In this document: positions 35,772 through 46,087 of the stretch, in pieces
Position numbering within the stretch: position 1 is the first letter of the stretch
Layout: every line of letters starts with the position of its first letter
NCBI GenBank assembly: GCA_019096065.1
Contig: JAGUCH010000001.1
Span: 14,012,001-14,076,000, forward strand
Direction of reading: 5' to 3'
Source of the DNA: Paracyclopina nana
Taxonomy: Eukaryota > Arthropoda > Copepoda > Cyclopoida > Cyclopettidae
Length of the DNA: 64,000 bases
Notes under the pieces: model-generated
Database searches by the model: none
Seen by the model: only the letters and a program-made list of their open reading frames with translations
What the model was told of the DNA's origin: nothing
Program-made: the position numbers and the translations under genes

Positions 35772-36630
35772 TCAGTGGCTCAAACTAAATTCGGCCACGA
35801 CGGTTGCGCCCTCAAAATATGGCCTCTTTGGGCAAGGCTCTCCTTGATCTGGCCCTTCTTCTCTGGGCCGCTTTGCCAGATTGATCCGAAGTTGGGTCGG
35901 CCCATCCAGCTCCTGAACCGGGATCTCCAGTTCCAGATCTGAGACCTCCAGTCCCAGATTTTCGACGCCCATATCCGAGACGTCGACACCAAGATCCGAG
36001 ACGTCCAGATCTTGCACCTGGTCTTCTAGGTGCTCCGGGACAACTGGGACCTCAATTGGGATGAGGACAATCGGGTCCCTTTCTTTGACGACTTTTAATA
36101 GCTTCCCATGTCGAAGTCGCAGCCCTGATAACTTGTTCTCAAAAGCACCAGGCTCCAACCAACCGAACGGAATGCACCATTCCTGGTTCAATGGCCTCAA
36201 TCTCGCTGATTCCGAGAGTTTGGCCTCAAGACTCAGGCCTTTGGCGAGCTCCGACTCAAGATCTCGGGGCTCAACCCCCAAACTCCTCAGCTTGAGCTTG
36301 AGGCACTGCAGCAAATTCATGCCGTTGTGCTCAAACCCGACAAAGTCCAAGAAGTCCTTGGTGAAGGTCCAGGACAAGGGGCCGCCGATGCGTGTGTCAA
36401 GAAAGGGCTTGTAGGGATCAGCCCTCACGGCCCTGGAGGTTAACTCTTGGCCGATACTCTTCTTCCGGGCCTTCCCTCTCTCCGTGAGGTACTTTTCCAC
36501 CGGCGAATTTTTCGTCAACTTGGAGTTCAGGGCCATGAGGTAGGTGAAGTATGCGTACACTTCATCGATGAGGCTCCCGCTCCTGATTCGCAGGCAGCCT
36601 CGAATCACGGGGTCAAAGAACACAATTTCC
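35772..36630 (-). CDS. Gene A exon 2
   Basis: On the minus strand the acceptor CTTCTTTTCAG is directly before 36630. One base completes the split Arg codon and 286 codons follow, including the stop at 35774-35772. The last 260 bp or so recur at about 90% identity downstream of gene B (about 45615-45880). Confidence 0.8.
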
Positions 36631-37367
36631 CTGAAAAGAAGAGTAAAGAAGGTCCGTTATTGAAAGTCCTCTCAAAGATGGAAACAATCTCGCCCATTAT
36701 CTCGAATCGCGCTAATTAGTGGGCGGGGCGTTGGACGGCGGTCAATCAAACGGATGCGCGAAAGACCTCACAATCAAAAGGGCTCGGGGGGATTAATTAA
36801 GACTAATTTTTGGACGAGGAATCAACAAGTGGCTAGCTAGCGTCAGATTTCAACGTCTTTTTCAAAAACCGCAACATTATATCTATCTTTATATCTACAC
36901 GCTGCTATGAAAGACTCTATTACGTTAACAAAAAACGGTTTTAAAATCATGTGAGGTAGTCTGACTTTCTAATAAAAAGCTAGCGCTACTAAAAACTTCC
37001 AACTGGGAAGTTAGTTAATGGATCACTTTAAGAAAAGCGTTCAAATATAAAAGTCAATTGGCTCTATTTTAAAAAAAAACGCAGCCTTTCTTGAAAATCT
37101 CTAAACTGTTATTGCTGAAAATTGCTTGCAATAATTTCAAATTGAAATTCTCAAGGTTTTTTTCTAGCTACAGCGTGGAAGCCAAACTTTTTTCTAGACA
37201 CGGCTAGGAAGCCTAACTTAACACTTTCCTGAGAATATTTCTTTATATATAAAAAAGAAAAAAAACTATAGTTACCTGAATTGCGGGATGGAAGCAATTA
37301 TTATCAGCTGGTATATGGGAGCAGCCTTGGTGTTGCGATCAAAAATTCGGGAGCAGCGTTTCTCCAT
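35772..37367 (-). CDS. Gene A: unknown nuclear-type protein, member of a local two-gene family
   Basis: Two exons, 37367-37276 and 36630-35772, join in phase 2 (AG plus G, Arg) to give about 316 aa. I do not recognise the family. The start follows TTGCAATGG, with a TATA box about 80 bp upstream. Visible parts: a short N-terminal exon with a hydrophobic stretch (YQLIIIASIPQF), a mixed alpha-type region to about residue 200 (WTFTKDFLDFVGFE, then KGLSLEAKLSESARLRPL), an acidic repeat of DLDVSDLG / GVDVSDMG / GLEVSDLE type near 235-270, and a basic bipartite-like nuclear signal (LAKRPREEGP...PCPKRP) near 290. Collinear short matches and an identical first-intron position tie it to gene B. GC content is clearly above the surroundings. 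Nuclear location is inference. Confidence 0.75.
37276..37367 (-). CDS. Gene A exon 1
   Basis: ATG at 37367-37365 in the context CTTGCAATGG, 30 codons plus two bases, then donor CAG-GTAACT. The 645-bp intron that follows is GC-richer near 36720-36790. The phase agrees with exon 2. Support comes from the promoter words upstream and from the equivalent exon boundary in gene B. Confidence 0.7.
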
Positions 37368-37447
37368 TGCAAGATTTCAGATTTCCTAGGTCCGTCTGAT
37401 TTCCTTGAATTTCCAAATAGGAATGAACTTCTAAAGGGCCTCTGAGC

Positions 37448-37574
37448 TTTTTATATGATTTGGCGGGCTCGCGGTTGACCCATGAGCGCCTAGCTGATAC
37501 TCGCGCGTCATTGGCTGCTCAGATAACGCGCCTAGCTAATGCTCGCGTGTCATTGGCTGTTAAGATAACGCGCC
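37448..37574 (-). promoter_or_regulatory. Gene A promoter: TATA box, GGGTCAAC motif, two CCAAT boxes in a 42-bp tandem repeat
   Basis: Read on the minus strand: TATAAAAA (37455-37448), GGGTCAACCGC (37481-37471), and CCAAT at 37514-37510 and 37556-37552. The CCAAT boxes lie in a 42-bp unit (starting GCGCCTAGCT) repeated at 37486 and 37528, with the first bases of a third at 37570. The order and spacing suit a TATA/CCAAT promoter starting near 37420. Confidence 0.65.
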
Positions 37575-37578
37575 ACAG

Positions 37579-38600
37579 CAGACGACCTCCAGCAAGCAAA
37601 GCATCAAGCCCATCTTTACATGCAATGACCCGAAAATTTTATTTTGTATTAGATTGACTAGAGAGAGTATTTCTCAAGGATCATTTTAAGCCTAAGCTTG
37701 AAAAGCTCATGATATTTCAAGTCTTGGAAAATCGGTTTTAAAATCTCACACGATAGCAGACGCGGCCCGGCAGACGCCACCGGTTGACTTTCTGAAAGCA
37801 AACGTTTCTGAAGATATAAGGAAGCTATCATAATGAAATATAGTTTAATTTTGAATACAGTAAAAAAGTCCTCGTCTCAAGGATTATTCTAAGCTAAAGC
37901 ATGAAGACTTCGAGCGCGAGGAATTCTTAAAAACTGGGTGTCAAAATTGCACAGTCAAGCAGACGCCACCTGTTTCGGTCTGATGCGAGCATAATTTATT
38001 GGTAACTTTAACAATTCATTGTTATGAAAGATTTGAATTTATCATCATTGGAAAGCTAATTTTTCAAGGAATATTTTGATCTGAAGCTTACTGAAATCAT
38101 GCGAAAAGTAGACTTCAAAAAGAGGCTTTTAAATTGCCCGCTGAACCCGCAGCGGCTGAGCAGACTCGGCGTCACCTGTTTCTATTTTTGAAAACTTTAA
38201 GAAACAAAAAAAGAAGGCAAGAGCGTAAAATGTTACTTTAATGAAAACTCATTCGAAAACTAAAGTCTCATGGACTATTTATTATGAGCACAATAATGCC
38301 GAGGTCATGCGAACAATAGCCTCGGAAAAAGGTTTTTAAATTGCCCGCGAAACCCGCAAAGAGAGTAACGGCGGAGCAGACTATTGGCACCACAAGTTTC
38401 AATCGTCGTTAACTTTAAAAACCATTCTTATAATTTAAAATCCACGGTCCTACATATATTACTGAACATGAAATATGAGATAAAGCATTGATTTTAGCAC
38501 ATGTATATCTAAGAATACGAAGCCTCAACATAGGTTGAGTTTTCCCGCGAAAACCGCGCGCCCTCGGAAATCAGCTAGAAATGGCGTCGCAAGATTTGGC
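37579..38600. repeat. Degenerate tandem repeat, ~190-216-bp period, five to six units
   Basis: Landmark words recur in order: CTCAAGGATTATT-like, GAAGC, TTTTAAATTGCCCGC-like, then CAGACGCCACC-like. The last landmark is at 37579, 37771, 37960, 38161, 38377 and weakly near 38583. Units are well diverged. The array lies directly 5' of the gene A promoter. Confidence 0.65.
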
Positions 38601-39719
38601 TTGCTACTCTGACCAGAAACCGTCTCTCTCATTTTTTGTTAAAAATAGTTGCTTAATACGTTTGATTTTCAAGTAAAATATGAAGCTAAAATGACAAAAA
38701 CTTGGTCTCAGATAGCTTTCAGACTAATAAAATAAATGGTGTGAATGAATCAATTCAATTGTTGTATGCCGATGTACAAGCCTACTTTTGCCTCACCATC
38801 AAGCAACTTATTCCACTTAGGTTCTTTCTATGCATGTGCAAATTTGTTCGAACACTTTTTTACCTCTAAAGTCAATTCGCATCTCGTAATCAAAGCTATT
38901 TTTTTTAACGGTGAGGGCCGAATTTGAAGTATTTTGTTATACCAGAAGCGCGAAAACTTTCATTTATCATAAGGATATATGATATATTACGGCTTTATGG
39001 AAACGAAGCTTGGTGATCAAAAAGCAGCCTTATTTTTCTGATAAATACCGCATTGTTTCATTGGAGTTTCTTAGCGCAGCGAACCTAAGTTCGGCCAACC
39101 AACGATTCTTGCGGATCGGTCCGGTTTATTGTCCAATCACCGTTCAAATACATACTAGATCTAATTACAAGAAAATCTACTGTTTGACCAGCTACAAAGG
39201 TCCTGGATGAGACCGCCCAAGACTCATTCATGATTTAAAGATCCATTCCAGCAATCATCAAGCATAATACACATGATCCATATGAACTGTTCAAGGTGCT
39301 CAATGAGATGAAGAATGAACTACCTGTTGAATGAATTTCGCACATTTGCAAATTTCACACGCTCAGTTTTCAGCTAATATATTATAGAAAATTAGCGTTT
39401 TCTTCACACTGAAAGGTGTCAATGATTTCGCACCTCTGCCAAGATTCCACAGATAAGCGTTCATTCCATCAATGATAAGGTAATATAAAAAATAATACAA
39501 TTCAACTTGATCTAGCGGCGACATTGAAGAACTGCCAGCAACGCCAATTGGCTCTACTCCAATTTTGGTAGTATAAACCCGCGCATAAAGGCTTTCGTAA
39601 CATAGGGGGCCTGACTAAACAGATAGTTAGGGTAAATTGCCGCTTTGGGTAACTGAAAATTATGAAGTTGTACCATAAGTGGCAATACGATATGGGACCG
39701 AGCTCAAATATGTATTAGT
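38601..39719. other. Non-coding, nothing recognised
   Basis: Short chance frames only. The frame at 39010-39210 has no splice context or domain. Confidence 0.5.
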
Positions 39720-40395
39720 ACGATCTGACTCCTAGGACCATGTCTATCATGGTGGCAGTAATGGGTGCTAGTACCTGGTACTTCTATGGATCGTGCCTGG
39801 TACTTCCAGAACGCATCATACTTGGAACTACAAAACGCATCATCCCTGGTACTACTGCCAAGACATGGTGCTACAAAACGCATCTTACCTGGTACCACTA
39901 CCAAAACGCGCAGTACCTGGATATACTACTTATATACTACTTGGTAAGTACCTTTGCATGTATTTTACCTATTAATTAAGACTTGTTCGAAAAGTTTTGC
40001 TTCAACTTTGCTTTACAAGTCTTCACTGCACTGGCAAGTCTTGTTTGGAAAGTCTTGCATAGTCACAGTCCCCCTAGTGCAGATGTGAAAGCCAAAAAAA
40101 TCTTGAAGGAATTCTCAAAAAGGAAAAAGAAAAGAATCTGTAAATTCAGTTGTACCTGGTACGATCCGTTTTATAAATAAGTAGCACCGTGTACGATAGG
40201 TCTTGGAAGTAGTGCCAGGTACGATGCGTTTTGTAGTACCATGTACGATCGTCTTGGCAATTGTTCCAGGGACAATCCGCCGTAGTCCAAGTACGATGCA
40301 TTCTAATAGGACAAGTTAAGGTTCACCGTAGAAAAAAGCACTATCTGACTTGTAGGACAAGGTAGGGTCAGTAGTAGGACCAGGTATAGGCACCT
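39720..40395. mobile_element. Degenerate fold-back element built of ACCTGGTAC / AAAACGCATC words
   Basis: The left arm iterates TACCTGGTACTACT, GCCAAGACATGG and CTACAAAACGCATC. The right arm (about 40150-40390) carries the same words in complement, in reversed order. The middle is unrelated. The exact ends and target duplication could not be fixed. Three overlapping chance frames arise from the iteration. Confidence 0.6.
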
Positions 40396-40609
40396 TGCCA
40401 AGCTCTATCAGTCTTTATATAGTTTCAGTGGCACCCGAACATCCTCACAAAGGCAGACGGTTCGTTATTTTATGTCAACTTTCATAAAAAATAATCATAC
40501 GTAAAAAGAGAACATATTTTCAATCCGAAGGCAAAGACATCAAAATCATTACATTTTCTCGCTATCTAGCGATTAGCTGAAATCGCTTCGGAGGCCTTTG
40601 TTTCGAATA

Positions 40610-40883
40610 GCCTTAGTGGAACAACAGTTTGAAGTAGGGATAATTCCTACGCGAGATGGCGCTAGGAGCTCCATCGGGGCAGATTATTTTCGTACTTCAA
40701 GGGTTTCAGTGGGTTTTAATGGACTTTTAAGGCAAACTATATGATATTTCGACGCATCGAAGGGAGTTTGGCATTTTCAGATAATTGTAAACCGAGTTTT
40801 AGAGCATTTTTTTTCGGACTGCCCCGATGAGCGACTGAAGCGCCACTCTGTGGTAAAATACCGCAACTAAGTTCCACTAAGGC
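40610..40883. mobile_element. 274-bp inverted-repeat element, GCCTTAGTGGAAC ends, TA duplication
   Basis: TA-GCCTTAGTGGAAC at 40608-40622 is mirrored by GTTCCACTAAGGC-TA at 40871-40885. Subterminal words TGGCGCT and GCCCCGATG are also mirrored. Non-coding. The TA duplication is compatible with Tc1/mariner-type mobilisation. Confidence 0.8.
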
Positions 40884-40914
40884 TATACAGTCAGCTTATT
40901 CACTAAAAAGCATA

Positions 40915-42040
40915 GGCAATAAACTTCTCCATGTTTTTTCTAAAGACTGGTCAGCCAAATTGACAGGGAAAAAGTTGAGCTTGAAGGGGCGTTGCAAAAA
41001 CGAATTAATTTAAAAAAAAAAACTTTCAACAAAATGAAATCTTTTCAAAGGCAGATGAGAACTTGATTTTTTTAAAGTTTTCCCCTTTTTCTTGTCGCCC
41101 CTTTGCCCTGACAGACATGAAAGAACAATGTTACCTCAAGTAGTCTCTACCAGTCCTAAGCTTTTGGCCTAATTTGTTTAACGCCAAGAAAAAAACTAGT
41201 TGACTTTGTACCTCCAAAAATTGGAAGCTTCGTAACCTTTTGCTGTATCATCTTTGCATCTATTTTTGAATGGTCACAAGACAGATAACTACAATTGGCC
41301 TTAAAAGTATTGACCCGTTTCATTATATCGTCCACTCATTTCCCTGTACTACATACAGATTAACGCGTGCCTGTAAGACTCAGACCACATTGACTTGAGA
41401 GAGAACCTAACCTAGACTTCGTCAACCACCCCTAAACCTATATATTTTCTGAAAGCTTATGTCCCAAGGGTTTGTTTGGTGGTAGTTTTAAAATCCTGGC
41501 CTATCCCTCCTCATAACATAAAATCTTAAAAAACCTCTAGCTCTCTTCGGCATGCTTTTTTCACTGAACACAGGTTCAAAGACCCCTCATAAAATCAAAA
41601 GAGCTAACTTTTTTTATTTCATAAGCAAGTTGCTAGGATGACCAGGAAATGAGATAGAGAGGGACAAATTTTCAATTAGCAAAACATTTGTAACATTCTA
41701 ACATAAAGTATGGCACTCCATATCTCCTTTTCTGGACATTTTAGCGATTTGCTTATGAAATAGAAAAAGTTAGCCCTTTTGATTTTATGAGGGGTATTTG
41801 AAGCTCAACTCATCGAAAAACCACGCTGAAGAGAGCTAGAGGTTTTTTAAGATTTTATGTTATGAGGAGGGATAGGCCAGGATTTTAAAACTACCACCAA
41901 ACAAACCCTTGGGACATAAGCTTTCAGAAAATATATAGGTTTAGGGGTGGTTGACGAAGTCTAGGTTAGGTTGTCTCTCAAGTCAATGTGAGACAGTGTT
42001 GACCAGTCTTTAAGAAAGAGGAATGGAGAGGTTTAATAGG
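40915..42040. repeat. Large inverted repeat, ~1.1 kb
   Basis: An inner pair of arms, about 41388-41640 and 41740-41985, matches closely. Both carry GACTTGAGAGA..AACCTAACC, CGTCAACCACCCCTAAACC, CCCTTGGGACATAAGC (one strand) and CCTCTAGCTCTCTTC. An outer pair, AAAGACTGGTCA near 40940 and its complement near 42010, lies beyond; the left side holds about 430 bp extra between the two. The loop is about 100 bp and non-coding. Confidence 0.75.
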
Positions 42041-43516
42041 AAAGATGATCAATAGCAGAGACTTAGATTATAAGAGAAGCGAAGTAAAAATGTAAACATT
42101 CCACTTTTCTGCTACGCGTCAATAAGTTATCTTTTTCATTACTTTTATATAACCGTATACTTTCAAAAAATGCCACACTCTGCATTTTTTTGACAATAAA
42201 AATCCCATTTAGAGTAACGCCGAAATCAGCGCTATATCAGAAAGAGATTACGCATACTACCTTGGTTTCCCAACAGCCGAGATTTTCCGTCAAATTATGT
42301 GAGAGTAACCAGATTCGCAAGTTTGATCATATATATGAGAGAAGTCTCTGGGGCTGATCATAGGCAGTTCCATATGGATAGCTAATCAAAGTGGCCTTCA
42401 ACTTAGATATGCCCAAAATTCGAAAAAAAATTTTATTCACTGGTAAGCATCATGCATATTAGCAAAGAAAAATCAGGCCAATCTTTTTAAAAAAGCGGGA
42501 AAATGCTTATCAACTTCTTTACTCGTCTTCACTCTTCAAATGAGTGCTTTTGGCTGTTTAAAGAATAACTGTGGCGTTTTTTAGAGTTCTTAGCGTTTAA
42601 ACAGAAAATTGATTTATAGAAATGCAAATCATAACAATAACATTTGCTATGCAGCTTCCTTTCGGCCGTCACGGGCAAAACTTACAATGAAACGGACATT
42701 GAGACATAGCTACCAGATAAAGATAGTTTCTTAACAGTATATCTAAAAAAAGGCTGCTTTTACTAATTTCTGGCGAATTGAAATTTACCTTGTACAGTGC
42801 ACATTGGTGTGACATTTGCTGGTTTTTGTTTGTTTGTGTTTAAGTCAGCCTATAAGGCATAGAACGAAACAACCCCTGCCTTACACTTTTTAGCTAAGTC
42901 AAATGATTTTTATATGATTACAATTCGTGTAGTGAAACAATAATGATTATTAAAATTATTTTTAAGGTGAGAATTGAAGAAACTTTGGCATTCTTTTACT
43001 CAGTAAGCTCATACAGGATGCTCAAAAGTTTTTTTTTGCCTCAAATTAATTAAAACGATTTTAAAACAAATTGGTGGTCAGCTTCCGTTTACCAGTAAAT
43101 GTTTCCCGCATTTGATCGCAAGTAGGCGTTGTATTGTTATGATTTGCCTTTCTATTACGATTATTCAGAGCGTCATGCGTATCACATTTCAAAATCAGCT
43201 CTAATACAAATTACGCAAAATTAAGTGACTTTAAAAGTTGTGAGTAATCTTAAAAATTGTAGACTCCTTACCGACGTTAAGTTAGGTCTGCTTTTTTCCT
43301 GCCATTTGTTTTGTTTTCGGAATCCAAGTTCACCAGGCACTTGCTCAAAGAGCTAAAATTGACGACAGTTTTACGATTATCGTCGTACGGGTCCTTCGGT
43401 CAGCTAAAATTGCCTTTGTCGATATTTTCGGATCGGTCCCGTAATTCGGAATTTGCCCAAGTGAGTCAAGTCGGCTCACTCGACTGAGGGGCGACAGCTG
43501 AACCTGAACCTGACTA
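42041..43516. other. Non-coding, nothing recognised
   Basis: AT-rich with no supported frame or repeat; slightly GC-richer near 43,370-43,510 (ACGATTATCGTCGTACGGG). Confidence 0.5.
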
Positions 43517-44003
43517 GTGATGGAACGAGTGTCAACTCGACTCGGTAACTCGAAAGGCCAACTCGACTCGACTCGGACAACATAAGCGTTTAACTCGAAC
43601 TCGCTCGAAAATTATTTCGGGAGAGCTCGGAAAACTCGGTAGCAATTTTGGCGATCTCGAAAGTCAAACGAGCTGGAGCTACATAAGGAAAAATTTGGCC
43701 AAAGTTGAAAGTTCAAAGTGAAACTGCTATACATTCAGAAGAAAGTGATCAATTAGACTCTGAATTTAGGAAGCACATGAAAAAGGTTTTCTAGTACATT
43801 AATTTTCTAACTAAAATATTGTAAAAAATCAAATTAACACTGCAGGTTATGAAGCAATGCTTGAAACTCGAGGTAACTCGGATTTTGAAATTTGTTAACT
43901 CAACCGAGCTCGTTTTCCATTAGAGGCAACTTGAACTCGCTCGGAAAAAGTTTCGGCGACTCGGAACTCGCTCACACCCAATTTTTCCGACTCGTTCCAT
44001 CAC
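43517..44003. mobile_element. GTGATGGAACGAG inverted-repeat element with AACTCG iterations
   Basis: TA-GTGATGGAACGAG at 43515-43529 is mirrored by CTCGTTCCATCAC-TA at 43991-44005, giving 487 bp. The subterminal arms iterate ACTCGACTCGG / GAACTCGCTCG. A sister element at 56650 has identical ends and nearly the same length but iterates a different word. Non-coding. Confidence 0.9.
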
Positions 44004-44320
44004 TAAACTGGATTCCATGCGCCATCTAGCCCGGCAACTTTGCCCAGTACATTTGACATGGCTACACTACATAGGAGATCACTAATGGGCTATTTTTTGG
44101 CTTTTGGTGCAATAATTCTGAAAACTTTATTAATATGACATAATCTACGGATAAAATGGCACCCTTTCAAGCCATAAAACCATATGCAACTCACACAAAT
44201 TTCCAAGCTTTTCATTACTGAAACCAATTTTTTCTAACCTGGCTCCGCTGATCAGCCAATGAAATTGCCGCTCGTGATCACGTGACAAGTTTCGCGCGCG
44301 ACAGTTTTTCCAAATATACT

Positions 44321-44878
44321 CAGAGTTATCAACGGTGGTCGGAAACGACCAAAGTGGTCGTTTTTGACTGACTTTGGTCGGAAAAAAAATTGGTGGTCGG
44401 TGGTCGGAAAAGTGGTCGTATTTGAAACTGACCAAAACTAGCTAAAAATAGGCACTTTTAGACAAAAAAGGACCAAAATTCCAATTTAAAATTGCACATT
44501 TTTTCCTTTGGGAAGTAATCTAAAATATATAAACTTAGCAAATAAGATTGGTCTCAATAGAAATATGAAATTAGATGAGAAACAGCTTCTCATGAGTAAG
44601 GCTACTTTTTTGCTCAGAGATGCGACATCAAAAAAAAATTCTGATTTCTTGTAAACATTTTCCTAAGTGACATATTTTTTACAGCAAACATTGCTCAAAA
44701 AGACTTTGCAGATAAAAAAAGGACATTTTATGCATAAATTGTGTGAGTTTTGGCCGTTTTTGTGTAGGTGGTCGGAAAAGTGGTCGTTTTTGAAATAGCC
44801 TGAAAAATGGTGGTCGCAAAAGTGGTCGTTTTTGGCCAAAAAGGTGGTCGGAAGCCTAAAAATCTGTTGATAACTCTG
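44321..44878. mobile_element. Non-autonomous hAT element with 8-bp target duplication
   Basis: CAGAGTTATCAAC at 44321-44333 is mirrored by GTTGATAACTCTG at 44866-44878. AATATACT lies on both sides (44313-44320 and 44879-44886), an exact 8-bp target duplication. CAG-type ends plus an 8-bp duplication are the hallmark of hAT elements. Both ends carry many GTGGTCG / GTGGTCGTTTTTG iterations. The 558-bp inside holds no transposase; the open frames at 44145-44435 and 44728-45039 are artefacts of the iterations. Confidence 0.93.
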
Positions 44879-45492
44879 AATATACTTGCCCTAAAAGCGC
44901 CATCTAGCGAAAAAGTTTGTCCCTCCAATGGCTTATTGTAATTTAATAATTTTCTAAATCTAATATAACCGCCGGACCAGCAGCAAGGAAATATTAGCGG
45001 GCTTTTACTTTTAGAAAAATTATCTGGTAGCCCTGCCACCAGACTCTTAGTCCGTTAGTCGTGAATCCTAGAGCCCGTCAAAGTCATTTATTTGAAGAAA
45101 AATTAGAAAATCATTGTTTGTGAAATTGTGATCGGTAACGTCAAACAAGTTAACTAGGACTGCGAGTTTTAAAGTTGCGAAGAGTGCGAAGTTAAGACTG
45201 TAATAATATTTTTTTTGTAATTTTATTTCGGATTTTAATGGCAGTAAAGGAATGGACAATCAATCGCCAAAATAGCTGAGTTTCTCATTTGCTCAGTTTT
45301 CTGTCCAAGTGAGCATAGCGGTAAACCTTCCATCACTTCTCGAGGTCGCGTCAAGTTATGTGGCTCCTTCAAACTTCACTCGGGATCATCTGGAATTAGT
45401 CAAAATAAAAAAGGTAAGTTCAATTAGTCCCTTTTCAATTAGAGATGCAATTCATTACCTAACGACTTGGCCCACTGGTTTCGTAGGCCGAT

Positions 45493-45903
45493 TTAATCAT
45501 CAATCGTGACTTGGCTCACTTCCGACCGAACCACGATTTGAAGGCCGGCCCAAGTTGAAATCCGTAACCAGCAAGGTTTGGCTTGAACAGCCAGAACCGG
45601 GGCTTCCAGTTTGCTGAATTCGACCACGACGGTTGCGTCCTCAAAAGATGGCCTCTTTGGGCAAGGCTCTCCTTGATCTGGCCCTTCGTCTCTGGGCCGC
45701 TTTGCTAGATTGATCCGAAGTTGGGCTGGCCCATCCAGCTCCTGAACCGGGATCTCCAGTTCCAGATCTGAGACCTCCAATCCCAGACCTTATCCATCCA
45801 AAGCTGAGACGTCGACTCCAAGATCCGAGACGTCCAGATCTTGTACCGAGTCTTCTTACTGCTCCAGCATCTCATCCGCGTCTTAGACGTCCTCTTCTCG
45901 AAG
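45493..45903 (-). pseudogene. Decayed copy of gene A's 3' coding end, behind gene B
   Basis: From about 45900 down to 45600 the minus strand is about 90% identical by eye to gene A's acidic repeat and nuclear-signal region. In the gene A frame there are three stops (45885-45883, 45858-45856, 45792-45790). Downstream of the last stop the frame stays open for 95 codons (45780-45493), reading EVSDLELEIPVQELDGPAQL and KRPRDEGP, then diverges after the VVEF equivalent. Gene B's own stop precedes this region. It could still be used as an alternative terminal exon, but no good acceptor in frame was found. Confidence 0.65.
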
Positions 45904-46087
45904 TCACCAGGCTTCGTCCCCAAGTAGGTCCTGGACCGACGGCATCACCACTTGGCGGTTATCCAAAATTTGGCGCAATGTTGGATCTTCTTCCGCGATC
46001 TCGGCAACCCCATCCAAGAGCTGATGAATTTCGTCAATGGGTTCTCCATCCGCTGCATCGACTATGCCTGCTTCTACTTGTTCATTT
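45904..46087 (-). CDS. Gene B exon 4 (last)
   Basis: The acceptor CTATTTTTCAG precedes 46087. It encodes RNEQVEAGIVDAADGEPIDE and continues acidic to DLLGDEAW, then TGA. The stop is directly followed by the gene A-like relic, so the original end of gene B may have been replaced by it. Confidence 0.75.

Noticed and set aside
39740-39979. Three overlapping plus-strand frames rich in GTTT and SLVP words
   Set aside because: They result from iteration of ACCTGGTAC and AAAACGCATC in the fold-back arms.
44145-45039. Two minus-strand frames of about 100 codons
   Set aside because: They lie over the hAT element's GTGGTCG iterations and have no splice context or domain.
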